DNA from: Scardovia inopinata JCM 12537
GTDB lineage: Bacteria; Actinomycetota; Actinomycetes; Actinomycetales; Bifidobacteriaceae
Assembly (NCBI RefSeq): GCF_001042695.1
Contig: NZ_AP012334.1
Coordinates: forward strand, 682,001 to 746,000
Reading direction: 5' to 3'
Length of the DNA: 64,000 nt
The notes beneath the pieces are model-generated. The model was not told where the DNA came from. It was given only the letters and a program-made list of their open reading frames with translations, and did no database searches. Position 1 is the first letter of the stretch, and each line of letters begins with the position of its first letter. Shown piece after piece: positions 9,406 to 18,579 of this stretch. The position numbers were made by a program, and so were the translations under genes.

Positions 9406-10395
9406 ATGCATGAAACCCCTGTAATCTTTATGGTCGTAACCCTGCTGGTCTTGGCCATCTTCTTTGTGGTGGATCTCTTTATAGTCGGCCGCAAGCCACA
9501 TGTACCCACCACCAAAGAATGTTTGCAGCATATTGGCTTCTTTGTGGCTGCTGCTTTGATTTTTGGGGCTATTATGTGGGCGGTAGCCGGATCCAAACCG
9601 GCAATTGAGTTTTATTCAGGATGGTTGACTGAATACTCACTGAGCGTGGACAATCTCTTCGTCTTTGTAATTATTATGTCAAACTTTGCTGTTCCCAAAA
9701 AGTTGCAAAAGTTTGTTCTCAGCGTGGGCATTACCCTGGCCCTCATTTTGCGAGGAATTTTTATTCTCCTGGGGGCAGCTATTATCACTCGTTTCACATG
9801 GGTATTTTTCATTTTTGGTGCCTTCCTAATTTATACGGCTTTTTCCCTGGTCAAGGGTGACGATGGGGACGATGATTACAAGGAGAATAAACTCATCACC
9901 CTTCTGAGGAAAGTCATGAAAATCTCCGATGAGTACGACGGTGAGAAGTTGAGGGTTGTAAAAGACGGAGTCAAGTATTTTACCCCTATGCTTATTGTTT
10001 TCGTTGCTATCGGCACTACTGATGTTATGTTTGCCTTCGACTCTATACCTGCGATTTTTGGTCTGACCAAGGACCCCTTTATTGTTTTTACCTCAAACGT
10101 TTTTGCCCTTTTAGGCCTGCAGCAACTCTATTTCCTTCTGGGTGCCCTGCTCGACAAGCTGGTTTATCTTCCCTATGGCCTTGCCCTGGTCCTGGGCTTT
10201 ATTGGAGTCAAACTGGTAATGGAGGCCCTTCATAGCAATACTTTGCCCTTTATTAATTCAGGCAAGGGGATAAGCTCAGTTCCTGAAATCCCTACCTGGG
10301 TTTCTCTCATAGTCATCATTGTCTCCCTGGGCACGGCTTCTATAGCCAGTGTCCTAAAGATGCGCAGCCTGCAGGCAAAGGAATCAAACAGATAG
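9406..10395 (+). CDS. TerC family integral membrane protein
   Basis: A TerC/Alx-family protein with about eight to nine membrane helices. Family signatures are present: EYSLSVDNLFVFVIIM near residue 70 and the matching DVMFAFDSIPAIFGLT near 200, with their conserved membrane-buried Asp residues. Members are linked to metal ion efflux, mostly manganese, and to tellurite resistance. The specific substrate here is unknown. Translation from the TTG at 9367 would add 13 residues before a better ATG at 9406, which I chose (329 residues). No Ter phage-defence partners adjoin it. The TerB-like gene at 49093 is far away. Confidence 0.85.
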   Translation: MHETPVIFMVVTLLVLAIFFVVDLFIVGRKPHVPTTKECLQHIGFFVAAALIFGAIMWAVAGSKPAIEFYSGWLTEYSLSVDNLFVFVIIMSNFAVPKKLQKFVLSVGITLALILRGIFILLGAAIITRFTWVFFIFGAFLIYTAFSLVKGDDGDDDYKENKLITLLRKVMKISDEYDGEKLRVVKDGVKYFTPMLIVFVAIGTTDVMFAFDSIPAIFGLTKDPFIVFTSNVFALLGLQQLYFLLGALLDKLVYLPYGLALVLGFIGVKLVMEALHSNTLPFINSGKGISSVPEIPTWVSLIVIIVSLGTASIASVLKMRSLQAKESNR

Positions 10396-10420
10396 GAAAT
10401 CTGACAGGGAAGAAACGTAG

Positions 10421-10450
10421 TTGGACAGCGTCATTGCTTGCGGTTAAAAT
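10421..10450 (+). promoter_or_regulatory. Sigma-70-type promoter of pyk
   Basis: TTGGAC at 10421-10426 and TAAAAT at 10445-10450 are separated by 18 bp, close to the vegetative consensus, about 60 bp before the pyk start codon. Confidence 0.55.
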
Positions 10451-10509
10451 GAGTGTGTTGTGAATACGGGACTTCCCCGTTCCATTTAATAGAAAATAGG
10501 TAGGCATTC

Positions 10510-11952
10510 ATGCGCAAAGCTAAGATTGTTGATACTATCGGGCCGGCTTCCTCATCTCTGGAAACCTTGACCGAGCTCGTCAAGGCTGGGATGAACGTCG
10601 CTCGAATCAATCGTTCTCACGGAACTTTTGAAGAGCACGTGGCCATTTATAACAACATTCGTCAGGCTGGCAAAGCAGCTGGAAAGAATGTTGCTGTCCT
10701 GGTGGATCTGCAGGGACCAAAGATTCGTTGTGGCTGGATTGAAAAGAATGAGCAGGGCGAAGACAAGGTTCAGCTTGATAAGGGCCAGGAATTCGTTATT
10801 ACCACTGATGATATTACCGGCACTAAAGACCGTGTGTCCACCACATTCAAGGGCCTGCCGGCTGACTGCCATCCCGGAGATCCAATCCTCATCGATGATG
10901 GTAAGGTTCGTCTGGAAGTCACCAAGGTTGAGGGTAATGACGTACATACCAAGGTGATTGTTGCTGGTCCGGTATCCTCTCATAAGGGGATTAACCTTCC
11001 TGGCGTTGCTGTTTCCATCCCTGCTCTGACTGAGAAGGATGAGGAAGATCTGCGCTGGGGTATTCGGACCGGTGCCGATGTTATTGCTATGTCTTTCGTT
11101 CGCTTCGCATCCGACATAGATCGGGCTCATGAAATTATGGACGAAGAGGGACGTCGCGTTCCTGTTATTGCCAAGATTGAGAAGCCTCAGGCTGTTGAAA
11201 ATCTGGAAGAAATTGTCAAGGCTTTCGACGGCATTATGGTTGCCCGCGGTGATATGGCCGTGGAGATGCCTTTTGAGGAAGTGCCTCTGATTACCAAGCG
11301 CTGCATTGAGCTCTCTCGCAGCTACGGCAAGCCGGTCATTGTAGCTACAGAGGTTCTGGGATCAATGGTTCACAGCCCAATTCCTTCTCGTGCTGAAGCT
11401 TCCGACTGCGCTAATGCTGTTCTTGATGGTGCCGATGCAACCATGACTTCCAATGAGACCGCAGTGGGTGATTATCCTGTGGTAACTGTTGAGACCATGA
11501 ATCGCGTCTCTTCCTATGCTACTGAGCATGGCTACGACCGGATTCCTCCTATTAAGGATGAGAAATTCACCGTTTCTTCTGCTGTTGCTCATTCTGCTGT
11601 AGAGCTGGCTTCGAAGTTGGGTGTCAAGGCCATTGCCGCCTTTACACAGACTGGTGCTACTGTTCACCGTATTTCTGCTGAGCGTCCTCAGGCACCGATT
11701 TACGGGTTGACCGCCAATGAGCACACCAAGTGCTTCCTGGGCATGAGCTGGGGCACCGAAGGCATTACCGTTGACACTGATTATCATGGTCTCAACCGTG
11801 CTGACCTGATGAAGCTGGTTGACAAGACTCTTAAGGATAACGGCAAGGTAGCTGATGGCGATACCATTGTTGTCGTTTCCTGTTCTCCTGTCGCGACTAA
11901 GGCTGGATCCACTGATTCCATCTACGTTCATGTGGTTGGTCAGACTGACTGA
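10510..11952 (+). CDS. pyk: Pyruvate kinase
   Basis: Pyruvate kinase makes ATP and pyruvate from phosphoenolpyruvate and ADP at the end of glycolysis and the bifid shunt. The 480-residue protein has the family landmarks: KIVDTIGPASSS at the N-terminus, RINRSHGT near 35, VDLQGPKIRCG near 64, the active-site strand PVIAKIEKPQAVEN near 217 with the catalytic Lys, and MVARGDMAVEMP near 243 with the metal-binding Asp. In motif ETxxGxYP it reads ETAVGDYP. AGGTAGG lies 6 bases before the ATG, and a consensus-like promoter precedes it. The bidirectional hairpin at 11989 follows. Confidence 0.96.
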   Translation: MRKAKIVDTIGPASSSLETLTELVKAGMNVARINRSHGTFEEHVAIYNNIRQAGKAAGKNVAVLVDLQGPKIRCGWIEKNEQGEDKVQLDKGQEFVITTDDITGTKDRVSTTFKGLPADCHPGDPILIDDGKVRLEVTKVEGNDVHTKVIVAGPVSSHKGINLPGVAVSIPALTEKDEEDLRWGIRTGADVIAMSFVRFASDIDRAHEIMDEEGRRVPVIAKIEKPQAVENLEEIVKAFDGIMVARGDMAVEMPFEEVPLITKRCIELSRSYGKPVIVATEVLGSMVHSPIPSRAEASDCANAVLDGADATMTSNETAVGDYPVVTVETMNRVSSYATEHGYDRIPPIKDEKFTVSSAVAHSAVELASKLGVKAIAAFTQTGATVHRISAERPQAPIYGLTANEHTKCFLGMSWGTEGITVDTDYHGLNRADLMKLVDKTLKDNGKVADGDTIVVVSCSPVATKAGSTDSIYVHVVGQTD

Positions 11953-11988
11953 GACCTTTTAAGCGGATAGAATCCACGATAGGGAAAA

Positions 11989-12022
11989 AGAAGAGCCCGA
12001 ATTGAGGAATCCGGGCTCTTCT
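11989..12022. terminator. Bidirectional terminator between pyk and the L,D-transpeptidase gene
   Basis: An 11-bp GC-rich perfect stem (11989-11999 with 12012-12022) closes a 12-base loop. Read on the minus strand it is followed by TTTTTCCC, so it suits the convergent L,D-transpeptidase transcript best. It also ends pyk. Confidence 0.75.
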
Positions 12023-12127
12023 AGTATTCTGCTCTATTCTAATATCTTCTGATAAGATCTCCTGGCAGATAATTTTATTTTTATTCTTATTCTTCTTTTA
12101 TACTTTTTATATTTATATTTTGCTTAT

Positions 12128-13609
12128 TTACCCTCTTACCGCCTTAGTTGGGGTAGAGCCAGTAATCTTAACCATTGCCTTCATGGGGAGGAAATCATAA
12201 AGCCATTTGGCATCCTGGGGGTTCATATTGACGCATCCGTGAGACATGGGACGTCCCTGAGCAATTCCACTTTGGTTCCATGGTGCAGCATGGAAACCCT
12301 CGCCACCATGGAAATAGCTAATCCACTTGACATTAGGAGTGACATAATCCTTGCCCCGCATAGTCTGCGTATTCAATTTAATATAAACGGTATAAGTACC
12401 TGGATGCGTTGGGGTGGAAGGTTTTCCTGTAGAAACATTGAAAGTCTTCTTTAGAGTAGTTCCACTGTATGCGTATGCCTTCTGCTCACTCAGATTGACT
12501 AGGGCCCAAGGATCCCCGTCAGGGATATCATACCGATAGACAACAGTGCTCTTGGTAGAGTACGCCTTAGTCTGTACCGGTGCAGTTATGACAGCATTAC
12601 GGCCTGCTTTCAGAGCTGCCACAACCTGACTGGCAGGCTGGGAAGTGTCAGTTACGGTTATTCCGTTGATTCCCTTGACTTGCACGGCAACCAGGCGATT
12701 CTTATGATCAATAGTCTGCTGCTGATTAACCAGAGTCTGATTCAGATTTTGGGGGAGAACTGTCTTTAAACTTGAATAGACAGCGTCATAATCATAAGAT
12801 AGAGTCATCGTTTTCGTCTGTTTATCGCTGGAAAAAGTCATCCAGGAAGCAATGAGAGAAGAAGGAATAGTATATGACTTGGTTGACCCGTTGGAAATCT
12901 TTATGATTGTGGATAGGCGGGCGTTGGCAGCGGCAGCGGCTGCTACCGCCTGAGAATCAGAGATTGCCGGCTGCATGAGGCGCACTTGTGCTTTTGCCTT
13001 TTGAGTATGCCCAGGCTGAGACAAGGCTTTGGACACTGCTGACCGGACTGAATCCAGAACAACAGATTTGCCGCTTTTCCCAGGCCGCACAATAAATTTC
13101 GCCTGTGATTGGCTGTAGATTACCTGAGGCTCCTGGGCTCCGGTACTGTTGCCTACAAAAGTCTTATCAAGATAGTTCTGCATGACTGTCTCGTCTGTGG
13201 TGGCCGACAAGGTAAGTTTTTGCAAAGCAGCAGGGCTGAATCGCTCAAAATCAGACTTATCGCGTTTAGCATCAACAGCGGTCTGGGCAGTTTTGTTGAT
13301 TTTTACCCTTACCCCTAGATCATCAAGACTTACCAGATGTTTTTTCCCATCGGTACCGGTGATGGAGATAATAGTTTTCTCCTTCAGCTGAGAAACAAGT
13401 TTTTCGACCTCTGCCTGAGTCTTACCTGTCAAACTGGTCTGTCCCAGACTGACTCCAGGAGCTACCCGATCCTGGAAAAAACGGTAGGCGGCAAACGTCC
13501 CTCCGCCCACGGTAAGAATAAGGGCAAGAACTACAAAAAAGACAACAAGTCTGGCTTTTCCTTTTTTTCTCGCCTTAGACTTGTTCTTGCCATGCTGAGA
13601 ACCAATCAT
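12128..13609 (-). CDS. L,D-transpeptidase (YkuD domain) with peptidoglycan-binding-like domain
   Basis: The 493-residue envelope protein has a very basic N-terminus (KNKSKARKKGKARL), one membrane anchor at residues 22-45, a long extracellular region resembling the PG_binding_4 domain (VSLGQTSLTGKTQAEVEKLV repeats the family pattern), and a C-terminal YkuD catalytic domain. The active-site cysteine motif is intact: HGGEGFH near residue 430 and MSHGCVNM near 454. Such enzymes form 3-3 crosslinks or attach proteins to peptidoglycan. It is a single gene, convergent with pyk, with its own promoter region at 13610-13754. Confidence 0.92.
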   Translation of the reverse strand: MIGSQHGKNKSKARKKGKARLVVFFVVLALILTVGGGTFAAYRFFQDRVAPGVSLGQTSLTGKTQAEVEKLVSQLKEKTIISITGTDGKKHLVSLDDLGVRVKINKTAQTAVDAKRDKSDFERFSPAALQKLTLSATTDETVMQNYLDKTFVGNSTGAQEPQVIYSQSQAKFIVRPGKSGKSVVLDSVRSAVSKALSQPGHTQKAKAQVRLMQPAISDSQAVAAAAAANARLSTIIKISNGSTKSYTIPSSLIASWMTFSSDKQTKTMTLSYDYDAVYSSLKTVLPQNLNQTLVNQQQTIDHKNRLVAVQVKGINGITVTDTSQPASQVVAALKAGRNAVITAPVQTKAYSTKSTVVYRYDIPDGDPWALVNLSEQKAYAYSGTTLKKTFNVSTGKPSTPTHPGTYTVYIKLNTQTMRGKDYVTPNVKWISYFHGGEGFHAAPWNQSGIAQGRPMSHGCVNMNPQDAKWLYDFLPMKAMVKITGSTPTKAVRG

Positions 13610-13754
13610 AAAAAGCAGATTACACCATAACGCTTACAAAATCGCAAAAATTCAAGAGAAAGAAGGGGACCCCGGCTCCTGACAAAGCACCTGACAAAGA
13701 ATGGGAAAACGTCACTGGTGCACAAGCTCTCTGATAGGGCTTGCTGGGCTCTTT

Positions 13755-14345
13755 CTACGCCGCGTGCCGGCGAGTATATTCGTTGAGAATGCCAATGATA
13801 GACTTAGCATCTACAATGGTCCCATTCAGGGCGAGCTCGTAGGCTTTGGTCAAAGGAATAACCCGGGCAGAAGAAGACGGTGATTCAGGTCCCAAAGTTC
13901 CCCGCTGAACCTGAGTCAGACCTGTAGCCCGGTAAATGATGGTGTGCTGGGTGGAAAAACTGGGAGTATTTACAAAGCGAACTACTGGAGAATATTGACT
14001 GGCCTGATAGCCGGCTTCCTCTTCAAGTTTGAGTTCTGCCACCTCTTCCGGTTTTTGGTCCTTATTGGTAGCATGACCTGCAGGAAGCTCCAGGGTCCAG
14101 GAATGGTTCGGTACCCTATACTGCTCAATCAGAATGACCTCTTCTTTGTCCGTGATAGGCAGGACGCAAATGGTATCTCCATCATTTTCTCGAAGAATAT
14201 AGCGCTCAAAGTGTCCAATATCGGTGCTGAACAAATCTACCCGATCGATGTCGAAATAGTGAGTTTCAAGGATTTCCTCACGCTTTTCCTCACGAATTGG
14301 TGCTGCACGCCAGGGATCAAATTCACGATAGGTTTTGTCTGCCAT
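13755..14345 (-). CDS. NUDIX-fold protein related to ADP-ribose pyrophosphatase, with degenerate Nudix box
   Basis: The 196-residue protein resembles ADP-ribose/ADP-sugar pyrophosphatases: LIEQYRVPNHSWTLELPAGH, the Nudix helix, and NTPSFSTQHT further on. The Nudix box departs from the consensus. The segment after PAGHAT is longer by about one residue, the first conserved Glu aligns with Gln, and the Arg-Glu pair aligns with Leu-Lys. The EEEAGY part that supplies metal-binding glutamates is kept. It may still hydrolyse a nucleotide sugar, or may only bind one. It is transcribed divergently from tRNA-Leu. The start ATG is preceded by AGGAGTAGGT. Confidence 0.8.
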   Translation of the reverse strand: MADKTYREFDPWRAAPIREEKREEILETHYFDIDRVDLFSTDIGHFERYILRENDGDTICVLPITDKEEVILIEQYRVPNHSWTLELPAGHATNKDQKPEEVAELKLEEEAGYQASQYSPVVRFVNTPSFSTQHTIIYRATGLTQVQRGTLGPESPSSSARVIPLTKAYELALNGTIVDAKSIIGILNEYTRRHAA

Positions 14346-14508
14346 TACCTACTCCTTTAGGGGTCATTATTTTTCTCCTCTTCCCCTCGCCGAAAGTGGG
14401 GAAGCTGCTGCTTTAATTGTAACCTCGCAGGCCAGGAACCGCTTGGGTGTGTCGGTCGTTGATTTGTAGTACACTCATTTCTGTTGTGCGAAACCTTTCG
14501 CATCTGAT

Positions 14509-14582
14509 GCCTCGGTATCCCAATTGGTAGAGGAAACAGCCTCAAAATCTGTGCAGTGTGGGTTCGAGTCCCACCCGAGGCA
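14509..14582 (+). tRNA. tRNA-Leu (anticodon CAA)
   Basis: The 74-base sequence folds into a cloverleaf: acceptor GCCTCGG with CCGAGGC and discriminator A, T arm GTGGG-TTCGAGT-CCCAC, and an anticodon loop CTCAAAA giving CAA, a leucine anticodon reading UUG. The variable region is only about five bases rather than the long arm usual for tRNA-Leu, and the anticodon stem has a C-T mismatch next to the loop. CCA is not encoded. The isotype call follows the anticodon. Confidence 0.75.
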
Positions 14583-14716
14583 CGCATATGTGTGTGTGAT
14601 TATAGGATAAGGAAGTTTTCCTGACTGTGACCATATATACATGAATAAGTGAAATGGTGTTCGCTCAGCGTGGAGAGACTCATCGATGGTCCTTCCACCA
14701 GGAAGGCAGAATAGTT

Positions 14717-15433
14717 ATGGTAACTGATAAAGATACAGATACAGATGCGACAGGCGGGGACAAGCTTCCTACTGTCGTCGTGGCCGAAGACGAAGCCCTC
14801 AATAGGTTGGATATTATTGAAGCCCTTAATGAGAACGGTTATAGGGTCATAGGCGAAGCAGCAAATGGTCAGGAAGCTGTGGACAAGGTTCGTCAGCTTA
14901 AACCTGATCTGGTAGTTATGGATATTAAAATGCCGGAGAAAGACGGAATTACTGCTGCCCGCGAGATTAACCAGGATTTTCTGGCTCCTGTGGTTATGCT
15001 GACGGCTTTCTCTCAAAAAGATTTGGTGGCAGAAGCCGTAGACGCCGGCGTCATGGCTTATGTGGTCAAGCCTTTTGTCCCTGAGCGTCTTTTCCCTGCG
15101 CTGGCGGTAGCACAGGAGCGTTTCAAGCAGATGAGGTCCCTGAGAGAACACATTGATCAGATGCCGGCTCTTGATACAGAAGCGCCTTCGGCTGATAGTA
15201 AAGCCGCTGCAGACAAGGAAATTCAAGAACTTCGCAATCAGGTTGATGAATTGAAGAATCGTTTGGAAAGCCGGAAGCATGTGGATAAGGCTAAGGGTCT
15301 GCTCATGCAGCATATGGGTCTGACCGAGCAGGAGGCCTTCCGCTGGATTCAGAAAACGTCTATGGACAGGCGTTTAACCATGATGGAAGTAGCTGATGCT
15401 GTCGTTCAGCAAATTGAGGGCAGCAGGGAGTAG
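14717..15433 (+). CDS. ANTAR-domain response regulator (PdtaR/AmiR-NasR type)
   Basis: A two-domain cytosolic regulator of about 238 residues. The receiver domain (residues about 18-135) has the acidic pair ED, the phospho-acceptor Asp in LVVMDIKMPEKDG, Thr in MLTAF and Lys in VVKPF. A coiled coil with IQELRNQVDELKNRLESR leads into an ANTAR domain (KAKGLLMQHMGLTEQEAFRWIQ), which binds tandem RNA hairpins and prevents transcription termination. Actinobacterial PdtaR homologues pair with a PdtaS kinase, which is not in this window. I chose the ATG at 14717 because AGGAAGG precedes it by about nine bases. The ORF extends upstream to 14654. polA follows on the same strand. Confidence 0.9.
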   Translation: MVTDKDTDTDATGGDKLPTVVVAEDEALNRLDIIEALNENGYRVIGEAANGQEAVDKVRQLKPDLVVMDIKMPEKDGITAAREINQDFLAPVVMLTAFSQKDLVAEAVDAGVMAYVVKPFVPERLFPALAVAQERFKQMRSLREHIDQMPALDTEAPSADSKAAADKEIQELRNQVDELKNRLESRKHVDKAKGLLMQHMGLTEQEAFRWIQKTSMDRRLTMMEVADAVVQQIEGSRE

Positions 15434-15474
15434 TTTTTCGGCTGGCTGCTGTATTTTATGGCTGAGCTCGTAGA

Positions 15475-18400
15475 ATGGAGAGCATGGCTGAACAAAATTC
15501 TGCGACTCATTCATCCTCATTGTCAACCTCATCGTCATCTGGTTCTGCCGGGCAATCTGACAGGCGGCTGCTGGTGGTTGACGGCCATTCTTTGGCTTTC
15601 AGGGCTTATTTTGCCCTGCCCGCTGACAGTTTTTCTACTTCTGATGGTCAGGTTACCAATGCTGTCTACGGTTTTACAACCATGCTTGCCCAGGTTTTGC
15701 GTGATGAAAAGCCCAGTCATGTTGCTATAGCTTTTGATGTGAAAGGCGGAACTTTCCGTAACCGGATGCTTCCTCAGTATAAAGGAACCAGGGACGCTGC
15801 TCCGGAAGATCTTTTGTCTCAGCTTCCTCTAATTCAGCAGGTTCTGTCTGCCTTAGATATCAGCTTTGTAGAGAAGGAAGGATTTGAAGGGGACGATATT
15901 ATTGCTACCCTGGCAACTATGGGGGAGAAAGCTGGATATGAAACTTTCGTCCTATCAGGAGACAGGGATGCTTTTCAGCTGGTGGATCAGTCCATCACCG
16001 TCCTGTACCCGGGGCATCATTTTAAAGATTTAAAGCACATGACTCCTCAGGCTGTATTTGACAAATATAAGGTGTGGCCTAATCAGTATCCCGATTTGGC
16101 CGCTATGAGAGGAGAGCAGGCGGACAATATTCCGGGAGTTCCCGGGGTAGGCGATGGCTATGCGGCGAAGTGGATCAATGAGTTTGGCAGCCTGCAGGAG
16201 ATTATTGACCATGCTGATCAGATTTCGGGGAAAAAGGGTCAGGCTTTGAGAGACAATGTCGATCAGGTTCGTTTGAACCGCCGGGTTAATGCTTTGGTCA
16301 GAGATGTGGATTTGCCTGTCAGTCTTGATGACTTTATTCTGCATGAGCCTAATATCGAGAAAGTAAATGAGGTTTTCTCCTCCCTCCAGTTTGGAAAGAA
16401 TACTAAAACACGAATTCTTACCGCCATGGCGATTGCCGAGGGCAGGGATGAGAAAGCTGCGGCTGTTGCTGCGTCTGGTCTCAAGGCACCAGTTTCTTCC
16501 TCTGTCTATACTTTCAGCGACGGGACGGAAGACATCAATCCTGCCAACAGTGAAGTGATTGACCCGCAGATCCAGACCCTGCCATCCTCTTCTGATAAGC
16601 GCAGCCAGGTTATTAATGATTTCTTGTCGAAGAGACTGGTAGACAGCGTGACATCAACAATTCTGACCGACAACCGCCAGAAGACAGAAGGACGTGTATG
16701 GGTGCTTTCGGCCCGTGGAGAAGTAGACAGGGGGACCGGCCACCTGCGCTCCCTGTCTGTCATGACTGACCAGGGTCAGGCTTTGGTTTTGCAGGAAGCG
16801 GATTTGCATAATTCACAGGTAATCCAGGCCTTGGGATCAGCCATCAAGTCCTTCTGCGGACAGCTCGTGGTTCATGATTTTAAGAGGCTGATTCATCTTC
16901 TCACTTCCATCCTTCCTGAAATCAGCGCCGACAGGACTCTTCTTCCCCTGTCTGATACTCGTTTGGAAGGATACCTGGTTCAGCCCGATGCTACAGCAAA
17001 AATCGAGACAGCAGCTCAATATGCTCAGTATTTCCTGCATCTGGAAACTGAAGAAAATCCGCAGCCTCACCCTCAGCAGGGAGCCCTGGATCTGGGGAAT
17101 GATTCAGATTTATCCAGTCAGGGATCTAATGAAGACAATCAGCCCGACCAGGAAGATCAGGCTGCCCAGGCACGTCGTGATGCTCGTGATGCCAAAGAGT
17201 GTGCCTATATTCTCGCTCTCCATCAGCTTTTCTACCCGGTGTTGGAGAAGAGACAGGAAATCAGCCTGCTGAAAGACATTGAGCTTCCGGTTTCTACTGT
17301 TCTTGCCCGGATGGAACTTACTGGAGCAGGAGTAGATTACAGCCGGTTGAGGAATATGTACGATTCTTTCGCTGCCCAGGCTGCCCAAGCTGAGCATATA
17401 GCATGGGACCAGGCAGGCAAACAGATCAACCTACAAAGTCCTAAGCAGCTCCAGGCAGTCCTTTTTGATGATATGGGGCTGGAGCCAACCCGTAAGACCA
17501 AAAGCGGGGGAAGAACCACCAACGCGGCAGCCCTGCAGGAACTGTACATCCGGTCTGTCCACAACGAAAGAGCCAATACTTTTCTGGGAGCTCTTCTGCG
17601 CCACAGGGAAGTCAACAAGCTTAAACAAATTGTTCAAACCTTAATGGATTCAGTGAATACGTCTGATGGCCGTATTCATACTACTTTTGAGCAGACAGTT
17701 GCTGCCACTGGCCGGTTGAGTTCTACCGATCCTAATCTGCAGAATATTCCCAATCGAAACGTGGAAGGCAGGGAGATTCGGGCGGCTTTCGTTCCCTCTG
17801 ATGGATATCTGTCTTTGCTCAGTTCCGATTATTCTCAGGTTGAGCTTAGGCTCATGGCTCACCTATCAGGAGATGAAGCCCTGATTGAAGCTTTCCGGTC
17901 CGGGGCTGATTTCCATAAGTATGTGGCATCCCTGGTCTATCAGGTTCCCCTTGATCAGATAACTCCCGATCAGCGCAGCCATATTAAGGCTATGAGCTAC
18001 GGTCTGGCATATGGGCTCAGCACCTACGGTCTGGCTCAGCAGCTGGGGATTTCTCCTGCTCAGAGCGACCAGCTTAAGGCCAAGTATTTCTCTACTTTCG
18101 GCAAGGTTCATGATTACCTGGAATCCCTGGTTTCGCAGGCAAAGAAGAGGGGATATACCACCACTATGTTCGGCCGCCGTCGCTATTTTCCTGATCTGCT
18201 TTCCAGCCGCAGACAACTGCGGGATGCAGCGCAGAGAGCTGCTTTGAATGCCCCGATTCAGGGATCTGCCGCAGATATTATGAAAATAGCCATGAATAAG
18301 GCGGCCACCAGCTTAGACGAGGCTGGGGTGAAGAGCCGCATCATTCTGCAAATTCATGATGAACTGGTAGTGGAACTGGCTTCCGGAGAAGAGGAGGAAG

Positions 18401-18504
18401 TGACTGCTCTGGTGAAAAATGCCATGGAAGAAGCTGTGGAACTGGCTGTGCCTCTTGACGTATCTACCGGCATAGGTTCTGATTGGCAGCTGGCAGCTCA
18501 CTGA
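15475..18504 (+). CDS. polA: DNA polymerase I
   Basis: This 1009-residue enzyme fills gaps and removes RNA primers. The N-terminal 5'-nuclease domain is intact (VDGHSLAFRAYFAL, GDDIIATLA, SGDRDAFQL, GVPGVGDGYAAKW). The middle domain lacks the first exonuclease motif DxE and so probably has no proofreading, as in several actinobacterial PolA proteins. The polymerase domain shows TGRLSSTDPNLQNIPNR, SSDYSQVELRLMAHLSGD (motif A), KAMSYGLAYG (motif B) and QIHDELVVE (motif C). The extra length lies in acidic, Gln-rich inserts around residue 535-565. The second ATG at 15484 is an equally plausible start. Confidence 0.96.
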   Translation: MESMAEQNSATHSSSLSTSSSSGSAGQSDRRLLVVDGHSLAFRAYFALPADSFSTSDGQVTNAVYGFTTMLAQVLRDEKPSHVAIAFDVKGGTFRNRMLPQYKGTRDAAPEDLLSQLPLIQQVLSALDISFVEKEGFEGDDIIATLATMGEKAGYETFVLSGDRDAFQLVDQSITVLYPGHHFKDLKHMTPQAVFDKYKVWPNQYPDLAAMRGEQADNIPGVPGVGDGYAAKWINEFGSLQEIIDHADQISGKKGQALRDNVDQVRLNRRVNALVRDVDLPVSLDDFILHEPNIEKVNEVFSSLQFGKNTKTRILTAMAIAEGRDEKAAAVAASGLKAPVSSSVYTFSDGTEDINPANSEVIDPQIQTLPSSSDKRSQVINDFLSKRLVDSVTSTILTDNRQKTEGRVWVLSARGEVDRGTGHLRSLSVMTDQGQALVLQEADLHNSQVIQALGSAIKSFCGQLVVHDFKRLIHLLTSILPEISADRTLLPLSDTRLEGYLVQPDATAKIETAAQYAQYFLHLETEENPQPHPQQGALDLGNDSDLSSQGSNEDNQPDQEDQAAQARRDARDAKECAYILALHQLFYPVLEKRQEISLLKDIELPVSTVLARMELTGAGVDYSRLRNMYDSFAAQAAQAEHIAWDQAGKQINLQSPKQLQAVLFDDMGLEPTRKTKSGGRTTNAAALQELYIRSVHNERANTFLGALLRHREVNKLKQIVQTLMDSVNTSDGRIHTTFEQTVAATGRLSSTDPNLQNIPNRNVEGREIRAAFVPSDGYLSLLSSDYSQVELRLMAHLSGDEALIEAFRSGADFHKYVASLVYQVPLDQITPDQRSHIKAMSYGLAYGLSTYGLAQQLGISPAQSDQLKAKYFSTFGKVHDYLESLVSQAKKRGYTTTMFGRRRYFPDLLSSRRQLRDAAQRAALNAPIQGSAADIMKIAMNKAATSLDEAGVKSRIILQIHDELVVELASGEEEEVTALVKNAMEEAVELAVPLDVSTGIGSDWQLAAH

Positions 18505-18579
18505 TACTCTGTAGCCCGACAGGCAATAAAAAAGAATTAAAATGATAGATATTCTGAAAACTGGTAAGCAGGAGACAGC

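Noticed and set aside
9406-10395. TerC-family gene as part of a Ter phage-defence operon
   Set aside because: It is far from the TerB-like gene and lies among housekeeping genes. Family members commonly act alone in metal export.
14357-14587. Minus-strand frame starting ASGGTRTH across tRNA-Leu
   Set aside because: This peptide is the typical false translation of a tRNA gene. The tRNA structure explains it.
14600-15313. Minus-strand open frame over the ANTAR regulator
   Set aside because: The plus-strand response regulator has all phosphorylation residues and a good ribosome-binding site.
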